The notes: a model not told the origin generated them from the letters alone. Positions 1 through 9,386 are shown, counted from the stretch's first letter. The stretch: DNA of 64,000 bases from Allorhizobium paknamense (GCF_030815125.1 NZ_JAUSWH010000006.1:62001-126000); one strand, 5' to 3'. A program made the numbers and translations.

Positions 1-320
1 CGATAGTCAAAATCCTTCTTCTGCGCAGCCGTCGGCAGTTCGCCGTAAAGAAGCAGGTAGCAGACTTCCAGGAAATCGCCCTTTTCGGCCAGCTGCTCGA
101 TCGGGTAGCCGCGATGCAGCAGCACGCCTTCGTCACCGTCGATATAGGTGATCTTCGATTCGCAGGACGCCGTGGACGTGAAACCCGGGTCATAGGTAAA
201 CTTGCCGGTGTTCTTGTAGAGCGCGGCGATGTCGATGACGTCCGGACCGATGGTACCGGAACGGACCGGCAGGTCCGCCGCCTTCTCTCCAATCTTCAGG
301 TTTGCGCTTTGGTCCGTCAT
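1..320 (-). CDS. gltA: Citrate synthase, N-terminal part (cut by window edge)
   Basis: This is the first ~106 residues of citrate synthase, which condenses acetyl-CoA and oxaloacetate to citrate in the cytoplasm and so opens the TCA cycle. The reverse-strand translation starts [19 protein letters not shown] and continues with [20 protein letters not shown] and [16 protein letters not shown], typical of the N-terminal domain of proteobacterial type II (hexameric) citrate synthase. The ATG is the reverse complement of cat at 318-320. The catalytic His and Asp residues lie beyond the window. The gene is divergent from comEC, with about 260 bp between them. Confidence 0.95.
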   Translation of the reverse strand, partial: MTDQSANLKIGEKAADLPVRSGTIGPDVIDIAALYKNTGKFTYDPGFTSTASCESKITYIDGDEGVLLHRGYPIEQLAEKGDFLEVCYLLLYGELPTAAQKKDFDY

Positions 321-580
321 GCTGATCCTCCGGTATTGTGCGGGAAGGTGCAGTTTGCGCCGCACCTCAGGTTTCGCGTCTGGAATTAGCTATATGATGC
401 GGAGGTTAATGCCAAGCTATTCCGGGGGCAAAGTGTGCATTGCAATAAAGCGCTCTTGCACATCTGCTATGCAATAAAGTTTTGGATCGCCCAAATCGAC
501 ACTTGCGGGTTCTGCATCCTTGGATTGTTATCGGGGGTAGCGACGGGGTTCTGTCTCACTGTCGCACCTCTTGAGGAATC
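321..580. promoter_or_regulatory. Divergent gltA/comEC intergenic region
   Basis: These 260 bp must carry the promoters of gltA (leftward) and comEC (rightward). The core motif gcaataaag appears twice (near 441 and 471) as a direct repeat. No LexA-type box or riboswitch was recognised and no promoter could be assigned with confidence. Confidence 0.4.
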
Positions 581-3052
581 ATGCCGGAAAACGGGGAATG
601 GGCATTGCTGGAGCCGGATGAGGCGCCGCAGAAGCGGCGGCGTCTTCGTGCCATGGCTTTTCGCGTTCCGGTGGCGACAGAGGAGGATGGCGAATGGCAG
701 GCCGAGGATCTGGCGGCGGCCCGCGCCGAGGCCCTTGGAGAAAAGTCGTATATCCGCCGCGTGCACCGCAATGTGGGCGATCTGCTTCGCGAAGAGCGCG
801 ACCACGGACGCGCCTTTCTGGCGGCTCCGGTCCTGATCGGCACGGGCGCGGCGCTCTGGTTTTCGCTGCACGACGATCCATCCTTTTGGGGGCTTTTCGC
901 CGCATTTTCAGGCGCTTTCGCGCTCTGGCTCGCCTTGCGGCACCGGGCAGAACTCCTCTCGGCGCTTGCGGCGGCCGGTGCCTTGATTCTGGCGGGCATG
1001 ATACTCGCCGAGGCTGAAACGGCCAGACAGGCCACGGTGTTGCTCGATACGCCCGTGACCACGATGATCCGGGGCAGGGTGGTCTCGGTGGAGCCCAACA
1101 AGGATGGCCATCAAAGATATGTGATTGCCCTTCAGGACACGCGCGAACCACGCCTTACCCGCATGCCGCAGCAGGTGGCGCTTTTGGCGCGCAGCCGTCA
1201 CGAGCCGTTCCGGCCCGGAGATGGGCTGGAGGGCAGGGCGCGGTTGAGTCCCCCCTCCGGCCCCGCACTTCCCGGGCTCAACGATTTTGCCTTTGCCTCC
1301 TATTACGCCGGAACCGGGGCCATCGGCTATTTCTATTCGGCCCCGCGTCCGGTCGATCTGGCACCGGGGGAAGCGGGCTGGATGGAGCGGCTTTCCCTGG
1401 CCATGGATCTCTTCACGGAAGATCTGCGCGATACCATTTCCAACCGCATCCGCTCGCTGATTGCCGGTGATGCAGGCGCGTTTGCGGTGGCAATCGTGAC
1501 CGGTGAGCGGCGCGGATTATCCGATGCGGCAAGCGATGCGCTTCGGGTCTCCGGCCTTGCCCATATCATTTCCATTTCCGGCCTGCACATGGCGCTGGCG
1601 GGGGGGCTGTGCTTCGTGGGCTTGCGCCGCGGCTTCAGCCTTGTTCCGGGGTTGGCGGAAAGCCTGCCGATCAAGAAGATTGCTGCCGGGGGGGCGCTGC
1701 TCACCACCACGGCCTATTTTCTGATCTCCGGCTATGATGTTGCCGCGCAGCGGTCCTATCTGATGATGGTGATCCTGCTTTCGGCAGCGTTGTTCGACAG
1801 GCCCGTCCTCAGCCTGCGCAATACGGCGCTTGCGGCCCTGATTGTCATCACACTCTCGCCCTCGCAGGTGCTGGGGCCCAGCCTGCAAATGTCCTTTGCC
1901 GCCACCTTCGCGCTGATTGCCGGTTTCGATCTCTGGCGGCGGCGTCCGCACATGCCGGAATGGCTGGAGGGATTGCCACTTTTTTCGCTGGTGAAGCCGT
2001 TGGCCAAGGCGGTGGCCGCCAGTTTGATGACCTCGGCCCTTGGCGGGTTCTCAACGGCCATTTTCTCCGCCGCGCATTTTCATCGATTCGGGCTGCACGG
2101 GCTGGAAGCCAATCTTCTCGCCGCACCGATCATCTCCATGCTGGTCATGCCGGCAGGGCTGATTGGTATGTTGCTCATGCCTTTCGGGCTTGATGTCTGG
2201 CCGATTCGGCTGATGGGCTTCGGCCTGGATCTGGTTCTGTCCGTGGCGCATCTGGTTTCGGGCTGGGGCAAGGGCTTGAGTTTCGGCCTGTTCGACTGGT
2301 GGTTTCTGCCGGTTTCAACGGCAGGGCTATTGCTGCTCATGCTTTTGAAGACACGGTTGCGCCTCTGGGGGCTGGTGCTGATTGCGGCTGCGATCTCCCA
2401 CGAAGCTTTCCGGCCGCAACAGCCAGTACCGGACCTGCTGGTGGCGGAAGATGGCCGTCTGGTCGCCTGGCTGGATCCGCAGGTCACGGGGGAATTGCTG
2501 GCCGTTTCCAATCGGCGCACGCCGCCGAGTTTCGTTTTCAATCAATGGAGCACGGCTTTCGATATTTCCCATGTGGGCAGGCCGGTCATGGTGGGAAAGG
2601 CGCCGAAGCCCGATGACAAGACCGCTCTTGCGCCCGAGGAGACGCGCCGTGCCATGCAGGAGGTGGTGGACGCAGCCCGCGCCAATCCGGTGGTGTTTTA
2701 TTGCCGTCCTTCCGCCTTCTGCGCGCTGGCTGCCAAGGGGTGGACCGTCGTTACGGTGGAGCGGCGCGATTATCTGGAGAGCGCCTGTCAAGCCGCCGAT
2801 CTGGTGATTGCCAGTGTTTCAAAACGCCGGACAGGGTGTGAGGCAGGAAAGCCAGCCATCGACCTCGACGGGTTGCGTGCGGCAGGCGCCATGGAAATCA
2901 CGCTCGGCGATGCCGCCGCCCAGACCTACACGGCGCGCACCGCCTTTTCCGGCGAAAACCGCCCCTGGACCCGCCATCGCTATTATGACTGGCGCAGTCG
3001 CAGCTTCAATCTTCCCGTCGATGATGATGAGGAGGGGGATGAGCAGCCTTGA
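581..3052 (+). CDS. comEC: ComEC/Rec2 family DNA-uptake channel protein
   Basis: An 823-residue polytopic inner-membrane protein of the ComEC/Rec2 family, which in competent bacteria moves single-stranded DNA across the inner membrane. The order is a cytoplasmic N-terminus (~1-75), two or three membrane helices (~80-150), an OB-fold-like DUF4131 segment (~160-260), and the Competence domain (~290-580) with the family signature SGLAHIISISGLHMAL near residue 330 and many hydrophobic helices. The C-terminal ~200 residues replace the usual metallo-beta-lactamase domain and lack a visible HxHxDH zinc motif, so this part is probably not a nuclease. Competence is not established in most rhizobia, so the physiological role is uncertain. 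The ATG at 581 has only a weak ribosome site (GAGGAATC). Confidence 0.9.
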   Translation: MPENGEWALLEPDEAPQKRRRLRAMAFRVPVATEEDGEWQAEDLAAARAEALGEKSYIRRVHRNVGDLLREERDHGRAFLAAPVLIGTGAALWFSLHDDPSFWGLFAAFSGAFALWLALRHRAELLSALAAAGALILAGMILAEAETARQATVLLDTPVTTMIRGRVVSVEPNKDGHQRYVIALQDTREPRLTRMPQQVALLARSRHEPFRPGDGLEGRARLSPPSGPALPGLNDFAFASYYAGTGAIGYFYSAPRPVDLAPGEAGWMERLSLAMDLFTEDLRDTISNRIRSLIAGDAGAFAVAIVTGERRGLSDAASDALRVSGLAHIISISGLHMALAGGLCFVGLRRGFSLVPGLAESLPIKKIAAGGALLTTTAYFLISGYDVAAQRSYLMMVILLSAALFDRPVLSLRNTALAALIVITLSPSQVLGPSLQMSFAATFALIAGFDLWRRRPHMPEWLEGLPLFSLVKPLAKAVAASLMTSALGGFSTAIFSAAHFHRFGLHGLEANLLAAPIISMLVMPAGLIGMLLMPFGLDVWPIRLMGFGLDLVLSVAHLVSGWGKGLSFGLFDWWFLPVSTAGLLLLMLLKTRLRLWGLVLIAAAISHEAFRPQQPVPDLLVAEDGRLVAWLDPQVTGELLAVSNRRTPPSFVFNQWSTAFDISHVGRPVMVGKAPKPDDKTALAPEETRRAMQEVVDAARANPVVFYCRPSAFCALAAKGWTVVTVERRDYLESACQAADLVIASVSKRRTGCEAGKPAIDLDGLRAAGAMEITLGDAAAQTYTARTAFSGENRPWTRHRYYDWRSRSFNLPVDDDEEGDEQP

Positions 3053-3260
3053 AGTCTTGACCCTGTGTGAATCCTTATTTGCGAAAACTGCATCGTTGCA
3101 GTACATCGTAGGGCGGCGAGGGAGACGCCTTTATACGAAGAGTCATTGAAAATGACTCTTCGTATTCCCTTTTCGAATATCTCAAGCCCCTGACGCAATT
3201 GAGATATTCGAAATCCTTGCAAGGCGAGGATGCTTTAGCATCTTCGAGCCTTTGTATTAT
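3053..3260. repeat. Composite intergenic repeat of three consecutive hairpins
   Basis: Between comEC and the xylosidase lie three inverted repeats in a row: a perfect 15-bp stem at 3133-3147/3151-3165 (GAA loop), a perfect 15-bp stem at 3171-3185/3199-3213, and an imperfect stem at about 3221-3253 (aaggcgaggatgct/agcatcttcgagcctt). A related partial copy lies at 50545-50623. The first hairpins may also end comEC transcription. The third ends just before the xylosidase ribosome site. Confidence 0.75.
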
Positions 3261-3271
3261 TGGGAGGAGAC

Positions 3272-4873
3272 ATGATCCGAAATCCGATTTTGCCGGGCTT
3301 CAACCCGGACCCATCCATTTGCCGGGTAGGCGAGGATTATTATATCGCGACCTCCACCTTCGAGTGGTATCCCGGCGTTCAAATTCATCATTCCCGCGAT
3401 CTGGTAAACTGGCGGCTGATTCGCAGGCCGCTGGAGCGGAAAAGCCAGCTGGACATGCGAGGAGACCCCGATAGCTGCGGCATCTGGGCGCCGTGCCTGT
3501 CTTATGCCGATGGCCGCTTCTGGCTCGTCTATACGGATGTCAAACGCTATGACGGCAGCTTCAAGGATGCGCCGAACTACATCGTCACCGCTGATAGCAT
3601 TGAAGGCGAGTGGTCCGATCCCGTCTATGTGAATTCCTCTGGCTTTGATCCCTCGCTGTTTCATGATGAGGACGGGCGCAAGTGGTTTGTTAACATGCAG
3701 TGGAATCATCGTCCCGAAGCGTTCAGCACCATCGGCGGCCATCCGGCCTTTGACGGCATTCTGCTGCAGGAATGGGATGCCGGTGCTGAGAAGCTGATCG
3801 GTCTGATCCATAACATCTATGCCGGAACGGAACTGGGCCTCGTCGAAGGGCCGCATCTCTTCAAGCGCAATGGCTGGTATTATCTGACGGTGGCCGAGGG
3901 CGGCACCGGCTATGATCACGCCGTGACCATGGCGCGCTCCCGTTCGATCACCGGCCCTTATGAGACCCATCCGGATAAGTATCTGATCACCTCCAAGGAT
4001 CATCCGGAGGCGGTGCTGCAACGGGCAGGCCATGGCCAATATGTGGAAACGCCAGACGGGCAGGCCTATCATACACATCTATGTGGACGCCCGCTTCAAC
4101 CCGAACGACGCTGTACGCTGGGCCGTGAAACCGCCATCCAGAAATGCATCTGGCGGGACGATTGGCTTTACCTTGCAACAGGCGGCCCGGTCCCGTCCGT
4201 CGAGGTTGAGCCGCCGCGGCCAGCGGCGCGTCAGGCAGAAGATAAACGCATCACCTATGCCTTCGACGGACCGGAACTGCCGCTCGATTTCCAATGGCTG
4301 CGAACGCCTGAGCCGCACCGCATTTTCAGCCTCACCGCCAAGCCCGGCGTGTTGCGGCTTTATGGCCGCCAAAGCATCGGCTCCTGGTTCGAGCAGGCCT
4401 TGGTCGCACGGCGGCAGCAGCATCATCGTTTCCGGGCGGAAACGCGCATCGAGTTTCAGCCGGATACCTATCAACAGGTGGCTGGGCTCACGCACTACTA
4501 TAACCGCTTCAAGCTGCACGCGCTGGCCGTGACCTGGCATGAAAAGCTGGGCCGCTGCCTGACCATTCTGTCCTGCCCCGGCGATTATCCGGATGGCAAG
4601 CTGACCTTTCCTGCCGGTGCAGGGGTCTCTGTTGCCGAAGGGCCGGTGGACCTTGCCGTCGAAGTCATCGACAACGATCTGCAATTTTTCTGGCGGCAGC
4701 AGGGAGACTGGGTGGCCTTCGGGCCAAAGCTGGATGGCGGGGTGATTTCCGACGAGGGAGGGCGCGGCGAGCATGGCTCGTTCACGGGCGCCTTTGTCGG
4801 TGCTTTTGCCTTCGATCTGAGCGGCAGAGCACAGCCTGCGGATTTCGAGCACTTTGTTTACGAGGTGCTTTGA
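3272..4873 (+). CDS. xynB: Glycoside hydrolase family 43 beta-xylosidase
   Basis: A 533-residue GH43 enzyme expected to release xylose (possibly also arabinose) from the ends of xylo-oligosaccharides. The N-terminal five-bladed propeller shows the inverting-enzyme triad: base Asp13 in NPDPS, pKa-modulating Asp126 in GFDPSLF, and acid Glu192 in VEGPHLF. CGRPLQPERRC and LGRETAIQ follow, then a C-terminal beta-sandwich (GH43_C2, ~330-533). There is no signal peptide, so it should act in the cytoplasm on imported oligosaccharides. The start is ATG 3272 behind GGGAGGAG at 3262-3269; an in-frame TTG at 3260 is upstream of that site. No xylose transporter or regulator is adjacent, so the gene is an orphan here. 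Confidence 0.93.
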   Translation: MIRNPILPGFNPDPSICRVGEDYYIATSTFEWYPGVQIHHSRDLVNWRLIRRPLERKSQLDMRGDPDSCGIWAPCLSYADGRFWLVYTDVKRYDGSFKDAPNYIVTADSIEGEWSDPVYVNSSGFDPSLFHDEDGRKWFVNMQWNHRPEAFSTIGGHPAFDGILLQEWDAGAEKLIGLIHNIYAGTELGLVEGPHLFKRNGWYYLTVAEGGTGYDHAVTMARSRSITGPYETHPDKYLITSKDHPEAVLQRAGHGQYVETPDGQAYHTHLCGRPLQPERRCTLGRETAIQKCIWRDDWLYLATGGPVPSVEVEPPRPAARQAEDKRITYAFDGPELPLDFQWLRTPEPHRIFSLTAKPGVLRLYGRQSIGSWFEQALVARRQQHHRFRAETRIEFQPDTYQQVAGLTHYYNRFKLHALAVTWHEKLGRCLTILSCPGDYPDGKLTFPAGAGVSVAEGPVDLAVEVIDNDLQFFWRQQGDWVAFGPKLDGGVISDEGGRGEHGSFTGAFVGAFAFDLSGRAQPADFEHFVYEVL

Positions 4874-4888
4874 CGCTTTTCTCATGCC

Positions 4889-4918
4889 AAGGCGAGGAGG
4901 CAAACGAATCCTCGCCTT
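4889..4918. terminator. Hairpin after the xylosidase
   Basis: A perfect 10-bp stem (4889-4898 aaggcgagga, 4909-4918 tcctcgcctt) with a 10-nt loop lies 15 bp after the xylosidase stop. The T-run is short, so it is a probable but not ideal intrinsic terminator. Confidence 0.6.
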
Positions 4919-4945
4919 TAAGATTATGCTTCAAAAAGAAAATGT

Positions 4946-4983
4946 TAGAGCTCCGATCTGATTCAATCAGATCCGCGCTTTAA
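4946..4983. repeat. Family B palindrome copy, probable bidirectional terminator
   Basis: ttagagc...gcgctttaa encloses a perfect 9-bp inverted repeat gatctgatt/aatcagatc (4955-4963/4965-4973). The outline matches the palindrome at 39457-39495 (ttagagcg, cgatctg, cagatcg, cgctctaa). It lies between two convergent genes and runs into the stop codon of the Nudix gene. Confidence 0.6.
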
Positions 4984-5396
4984 AGGTAAGGTAGAAGAAA
5001 GCGTGTAAAGGAGGAAAGCGGCTCCGGCAGGTCATCCAGGGCAAACCAGCCGAAATCCGAAAGCTTGTCCGGTTCGGTCAGGTGCGGTTCGCCGGAAAAG
5101 TCTTCCGTTTTGTAAAGCAGTGAAACCCAATGCTGGCGATCGGCTGCAATGATTTGTTCGCAGAGGGTCACGAAGGTAAGCTGGCCGATGGTGAGGCCGG
5201 TTTCTTCCTCGACCTCGCGGCGGGCAGCCTGCTCGGCAGGCTCCAGCACGTCCACCTTGCCGCCGACAATGTTCCAGTAACCCGCTTCCGGGGCTTTGCG
5301 GCGCTTGTAGAGCAAAAGCTTGCCGTCGCGCAGGATGGCAAGGCCGACGCCAACGCCGGGAAAATCAATTCCCGGCTGGCCGGTAACGCCTGTCAT
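4980..5396 (-). CDS. Nudix hydrolase
   Basis: A 138-residue Nudix-fold pyrophosphohydrolase that would cleave a nucleoside diphosphate linked to another group. The Nudix box (G-x5-E-x7-REVEEETG) occupies residues 45-68, beginning GGKVDVLEPAEQ and ending REVEEETGL, with all metal-binding glutamates present. The tail LSDFGWFALDDLPEPL is typical of small ADP-ribose/8-oxo-dGTP-like members, but the substrate cannot be read from sequence. Only 6 bp separate it from the upstream helicase gene on the same strand, so the two are probably co-transcribed. Confidence 0.88.
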   Translation of the reverse strand: MTGVTGQPGIDFPGVGVGLAILRDGKLLLYKRRKAPEAGYWNIVGGKVDVLEPAEQAARREVEEETGLTIGQLTFVTLCEQIIAADRQHWVSLLYKTEDFSGEPHLTEPDKLSDFGWFALDDLPEPLSSFTRFLLPYL

Positions 5397-5402
5397 GAGG
5401 TT

Positions 5403-6902
5403 TTACGCCTTGGCGTTGGCAACGATCAGCATGAAGGCCGGGATGTCGTCGCCGAAGCCCAGCGGAGTGGGGCCGTCATCGTGATCGCGATAATGGCGGC
5501 GGCGTTCGCGGTTATCGTCATTCGCCGCCTGACCGGAACGCTGGTCGCGATTGTTCTGGTTCTGGCGTCTGTTGTCGCTGCGGCGATCCTGTTTCACGCT
5601 GTCCACCTTGCTTGCGGCGTTTTCGGAAGCAGCTTCCACGGCGACTTCCACTGGCTTCGTCTCTTCCCGCTCGGCCTTGCCCCGGCCACGGTCGCGTCCG
5701 CGCTCACGGCCACGGTCCTTGCCTCGGCCACGGCGCTCTTCCTTGTCGTCTTCCGACGGTTCCGGCAGCGCGGAAAGGTCACCGTTCAGCCATTCGATCT
5801 TCTGATCGATCAGCTTTTCAATGGCATCCAGGAATTTGGTGTCGCGCCGTGTGACCAGCGTGAACGCTGCGCCGGAACGGCCAGCCCGACCGGTACGGCC
5901 GATGCGGTGTACGTAGTCTTCGGCGTGGATCGGAATGTCGAAGTTGAAGACGTGGCTGACATCGGGAATATCGAGGCCGCGTGCGGCTACATCGGATGCC
6001 ACCAGCAGCGTGATATTATTGTCCTTGAAGTTCGCCAGCATGGTCGTGCGCGAGCGCTGGTCCATGTCCCCATGCAGAGCGCCAACGGAGAAGCCGTGGC
6101 GGTCGAGCGAACGGAACAGGTCTGCCACATCTTTCTTGCGGTTGCAGAAGATAATGGCGTTCTTCAAATCGTCCTGGGCGCGGATCAGATCGCGCAACAC
6201 AGCGCGTTTTTCCCAATCCTTCGACTGCGAGGCCACCAGCCGTTGCGTTACGGTCTTGGCGGTGGAGGAGGGTGGCGCCACCTCGATCCGTTCCGGATTT
6301 TGCAGGAAGCGGTCTGCCAGCTTCTGGATTTCCGGCGGCATGGTGGCCGAGAAGAACAGGGTCTGGCGGGTGAAGGGAATGAGCTTGGCGATGCGCTCGA
6401 TATCCGGAATGAAGCCCATGTCCAACATGCGGTCGGCTTCATCGATGACGAGAATTTCCACGCCGGTCATCAGCAATTTGCCCCGCTCGCAATGATCGAG
6501 CAGGCGGCCCGGCGTGCAGATCAGCACGTCCGCGCCGCGCTCCAGCTTGCGATCCTGCTCGTCGAAGGAGACGCCGCCGATCAGAAGGGCGATATTGAGC
6601 TTGTGGTTCTTGCCGTATTTCTCGAAATTCTCCGCCACCTGGGCGGCAAGCTCGCGCGTCGGCTCAAGGATCAGCGTGCGCGGCATGCGGGCGCGGGCGC
6701 GGCCTTTTTCTAGCAGTGTGAGCATGGGCAGCACGAAGGATGCCGTTTTCCCGGTTCCCGTCTGCGCGATGCCGCAGATGTCACGCCGCTGCAAGGCCGG
6801 CGGAATGGCGCCTGCCTGGATCGGGGTGGGCGTGGTGTAGCCGGCGTCCGTGACGGCGGAAAGGACTTTTTGGCTCAGGCCAAGATCAGCAAAGGTCGTC
6901 AA
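5403..6902 (-). CDS. rhlE: DEAD-box ATP-dependent RNA helicase, RhlE type
   Basis: A ~499-residue DEAD-box helicase that unwinds RNA in ribosome maturation or mRNA turnover. From a TTG start at 6902 the Q motif is FADLGLSQ...PTPIQ, motif I AQTGTGKT (~46-53), motif II DEAD, motif III SAT, and motif VI HRIGRTGRAGR. Residues after ~390 form a low-complexity Arg/Gly/Asp/Asn tail (RGRGKDRGRERGRDRGRGK and QNQNNRDQR), as in RhlE RNA-binding tails. The reading frame stays open to 7016, but homology begins at TTFADLGL, so TTG 6902 is preferred; the ribosome site is weak and the start is uncertain. Confidence 0.9.
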   Translation of the reverse strand: MTTFADLGLSQKVLSAVTDAGYTTPTPIQAGAIPPALQRRDICGIAQTGTGKTASFVLPMLTLLEKGRARARMPRTLILEPTRELAAQVAENFEKYGKNHKLNIALLIGGVSFDEQDRKLERGADVLICTPGRLLDHCERGKLLMTGVEILVIDEADRMLDMGFIPDIERIAKLIPFTRQTLFFSATMPPEIQKLADRFLQNPERIEVAPPSSTAKTVTQRLVASQSKDWEKRAVLRDLIRAQDDLKNAIIFCNRKKDVADLFRSLDRHGFSVGALHGDMDQRSRTTMLANFKDNNITLLVASDVAARGLDIPDVSHVFNFDIPIHAEDYVHRIGRTGRAGRSGAAFTLVTRRDTKFLDAIEKLIDQKIEWLNGDLSALPEPSEDDKEERRGRGKDRGRERGRDRGRGKAEREETKPVEVAVEAASENAASKVDSVKQDRRSDNRRQNQNNRDQRSGQAANDDNRERRRHYRDHDDGPTPLGFGDDIPAFMLIVANAKA

Positions 6903-7134
6903 AGGGAAATATTTTCCGTTCCGTTCTTGCGAACACGAGGTGGCAAACCCGTTTATCGGGTGATTGTGCAAGCGCGGAATAGTCCGAAACCCGGCCAAAG
7001 TCAAGGAAAGAGACATTGTTGTGGCAGTAAAGCTTAACGGGGACGGGCTTTTGCGATTTTCTTGGCCTAAACCCTGTCATCTCCAAGTCACAGAGCGGGT
7101 CGACTCGCTTTATTTGCCCTGAAAAGCCGCCGTT

Positions 7135-8364
7135 TCACTCGATCAACGTGCCGAGTTTCAGCCCCGCCGTCAGATAGCGCATCGGGTCCACCGGGACCCC
7201 GTTGCGCCGCACCTCGTAATGGAGATGAGAGCCGGTGGAGCGGCCCGTGGAACCGGCAAGCCCGACCACGTCGCCCCCTTGCAGCTTTTGTCCCACCCGG
7301 ACCAGGATTTTCGACATGTGGCCGTAGCGGGTGGTGACGCCCTGGCCGTGGTCGATCTCCACCATATTGCCATAGCCGCCGGTATATCCCGCCGAAATCA
7401 CGGTTCCGGCTCCGGCTGCCTTGATCTCGTTGCCGCTCGGGGCGCGTAAATCCACGCCTGTGTGCATGGCAAGCCTCCCCAGCAGAGGATCTGTCCGGTT
7501 GCCGAAGGGGCTCGTGATTTCCCGGGTGGGCGCCGGGTTGGCGAAGGGCATGTCCCGGGCGGTTTCGCGGGCGGCCTCCAGCCGGGTCAGGGCACCGTCC
7601 AGCCCGTCCAGCGAGGTGTCGAAACCGAGTTTCGGATCGGCCTCCACCAGCGGTCCGCCCATGGCGTCCGCACCCTCGCGCGGCGTATCCACCTTGATGT
7701 CTGTTCGCTTCAGCACGTCCTCGATGCGCTCGGCCATGCCATCGGCATTGGCCGTCAACTCATGGATCTTGTCCATCTGCTGCTGTTCGATGGTCTTGAG
7801 CGACAGCGTCACATTTTGAAAGGTCCGGTCGGCACGCTCGGCCATGCTTTCCTGGCCGCTTGCCGGTATCGAAGGCTCAGGCGCTTCGGCCTTCTGCTGA
7901 AGGGCCGGATTTTGCTTGAGGTTGCGGCCAGGATTGCCGGTGATGATCGGGTCGATGCCGTTTTCCTCGGCCCGGTCGAGCAGCGTTCCCAGCTTGCCGC
8001 TGCGCGAGGAAAGCGCCATCTGCTGCTCCAGCAGTTTCTCGATCTTGTCTTCCACCACCTGCTGATCGAGCAATTGCCGTGAGGTGACGCGATCCACCTG
8101 GGCGCGCAGCGCCGAAATGCGGTCTTCATACTCATATTGTAATTGCGCCTGCCGGGCCATGGAAGCGCCGATCAGATTATCGCGCATCACCAGATAGGCT
8201 GTGGCGCCAAGATAGGCCGTTGCGCCGCCGATGGCGCAGGCAAGCGCAAGACCCGCCATCCACGGGCGGATGGTGATGTGACGGATCGTTTCGCCGGAGG
8301 CCAGAATGAGCACATGTGGCTCCCTGGCCTTTCTGCCGAAACGGTTCTGTCTGGCCTTGCCCAT
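7135..8364 (-). CDS. M23 family peptidase with membrane anchor and coiled coil
   Basis: A 409-residue envelope protein with a LytM/M23 metallopeptidase domain. A short cytoplasmic, basic N-terminus is followed by one membrane helix (~35-60) and a long periplasmic helical/coiled-coil part (~65-260, rich in Gln and Glu). The C-terminal M23 domain carries the zinc motif HTGVDLRAPSG (H-x3-D) and the second-site HLHYEV (HxH). All zinc ligands are present, so it may be an active peptidoglycan endopeptidase, or an amidase activator as in EnvC/NlpD relatives. It is a single gene with its own upstream region (8365-8547). Confidence 0.9.
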   Translation of the reverse strand: MGKARQNRFGRKAREPHVLILASGETIRHITIRPWMAGLALACAIGGATAYLGATAYLVMRDNLIGASMARQAQLQYEYEDRISALRAQVDRVTSRQLLDQQVVEDKIEKLLEQQMALSSRSGKLGTLLDRAEENGIDPIITGNPGRNLKQNPALQQKAEAPEPSIPASGQESMAERADRTFQNVTLSLKTIEQQQMDKIHELTANADGMAERIEDVLKRTDIKVDTPREGADAMGGPLVEADPKLGFDTSLDGLDGALTRLEAARETARDMPFANPAPTREITSPFGNRTDPLLGRLAMHTGVDLRAPSGNEIKAAGAGTVISAGYTGGYGNMVEIDHGQGVTTRYGHMSKILVRVGQKLQGGDVVGLAGSTGRSTGSHLHYEVRRNGVPVDPMRYLTAGLKLGTLIE

Positions 8365-8547
8365 CGCATCCCCCGGTCAGCGGCAGCGGATGACGAGACA
8401 TCCGCGAGAAAACGAACCTGTGGCGGCGTCCTCGTCGGGTGGACCCGACGATCCGAGAGGTGGAGCGAGCCCCAGGATTCGTGATGGGTTTATTACACTT
8501 CGTTAGGGTTAACGATTTCTTACTTTTCGCGCGATCATGCGGGAATT

Positions 8548-9372
8548 TCAGGCGTGACTGATGGAAGAGAGGGTGCGGTAGAAGGATGGCGTCAACCCCG
8601 CTTCCGCCCTTGCCACGTCGTTGAACGGCGCTTTGAGGGCGCCGCGAAAATTGGCGCGGACAAGCTCCTGAAAGGTGCGGGCAGCGTCGCGTTTTTCCCG
8701 CGCGCAGAGAAAGCGAAACCATTTGGCGCCCACGGCCACATGGCCTTTTTCATCGTCATAGATGATTTTCAGCACCTCGGCGCTTTCCAGATCGCCGGTC
8801 TCTCGCATTTTTTCCTGGAGAGAGGGCGTTACATCCAGTCCGCGCGCTTCCAGAATGAGGGGCACGACGGCAAGCCGCGCCGTCAGGTCCGTGCGCGTGG
8901 CGTGCGCCGCCTGCCAAAGACCGTCATGGGCGGGCATGTCGCCATAATCGGCGCCGAGCGCCCTCAACCGGTCACGCACGAGCCCGAAATGTTTGGCTTC
9001 CTCGAAGGCCACCTGCATCCAGCCATCGAAAAAGGAGTTCGGCACCGGCTCGGTAGCGAAGCGGGCGACGATATCCAAAGCCAGATCCACGGCATTCAAC
9101 TCGATATGCGCCAGCGCATGCAGCATGGCGATGCGCCCGGGCAGCGTGTGCAGCGAGCGTTTTCCCACCGCCTTGGGCGGCACCAGAACCGGTTTTTCCG
9201 GCCTTCCAGGCCTATCCGGCAGCGGCGGATCGAGCGGCGAGCGCAAGGAGAGCCGCCGCGCATGCCAGCGGCGGGCCGTTTCCTGGGCAAGGCCGGTTTT
9301 CACATCGAGATCGGTCGCGGCAATGGCAAGTGTCGCCCCGGCACGCAGGGTGGGAATATCGAATTCGGTCAT
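8548..9372 (-). CDS. DUF455 ferritin-like protein
   Basis: A 274-residue protein of the DUF455 family, predicted to fold as a ferritin-like four-helix bundle. Typical segments are LHALAHIELNAVDLALDI, FFDGWMQVAFEEAKHF and IYDDEKGHVAVGAKWF, which place Glu and His residues (HIE, EEAKHF, EKGHV) where a di-iron site would sit, as in MiaE-type hydroxylases. The biochemical function is unknown. The ATG is 9370-9372, next to the tandem repeat that forms its upstream region. Confidence 0.87.
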   Translation of the reverse strand: MTEFDIPTLRAGATLAIAATDLDVKTGLAQETARRWHARRLSLRSPLDPPLPDRPGRPEKPVLVPPKAVGKRSLHTLPGRIAMLHALAHIELNAVDLALDIVARFATEPVPNSFFDGWMQVAFEEAKHFGLVRDRLRALGADYGDMPAHDGLWQAAHATRTDLTARLAVVPLILEARGLDVTPSLQEKMRETGDLESAEVLKIIYDDEKGHVAVGAKWFRFLCAREKRDAARTFQELVRANFRGALKAPFNDVARAEAGLTPSFYRTLSSISHA

Positions 9373-9386
9373 GGGGTGGGTTTAAA

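Noticed and set aside
3260..3271. TTG start for the xylosidase at 3260
   Set aside because: The strong ribosome site GGGAGGAG lies after this TTG and serves the ATG at 3272.
5130..6713. A 527-residue plus-strand open frame across rhlE
   Set aside because: Antisense of the DEAD-box helicase; no independent ribosome site or family match.
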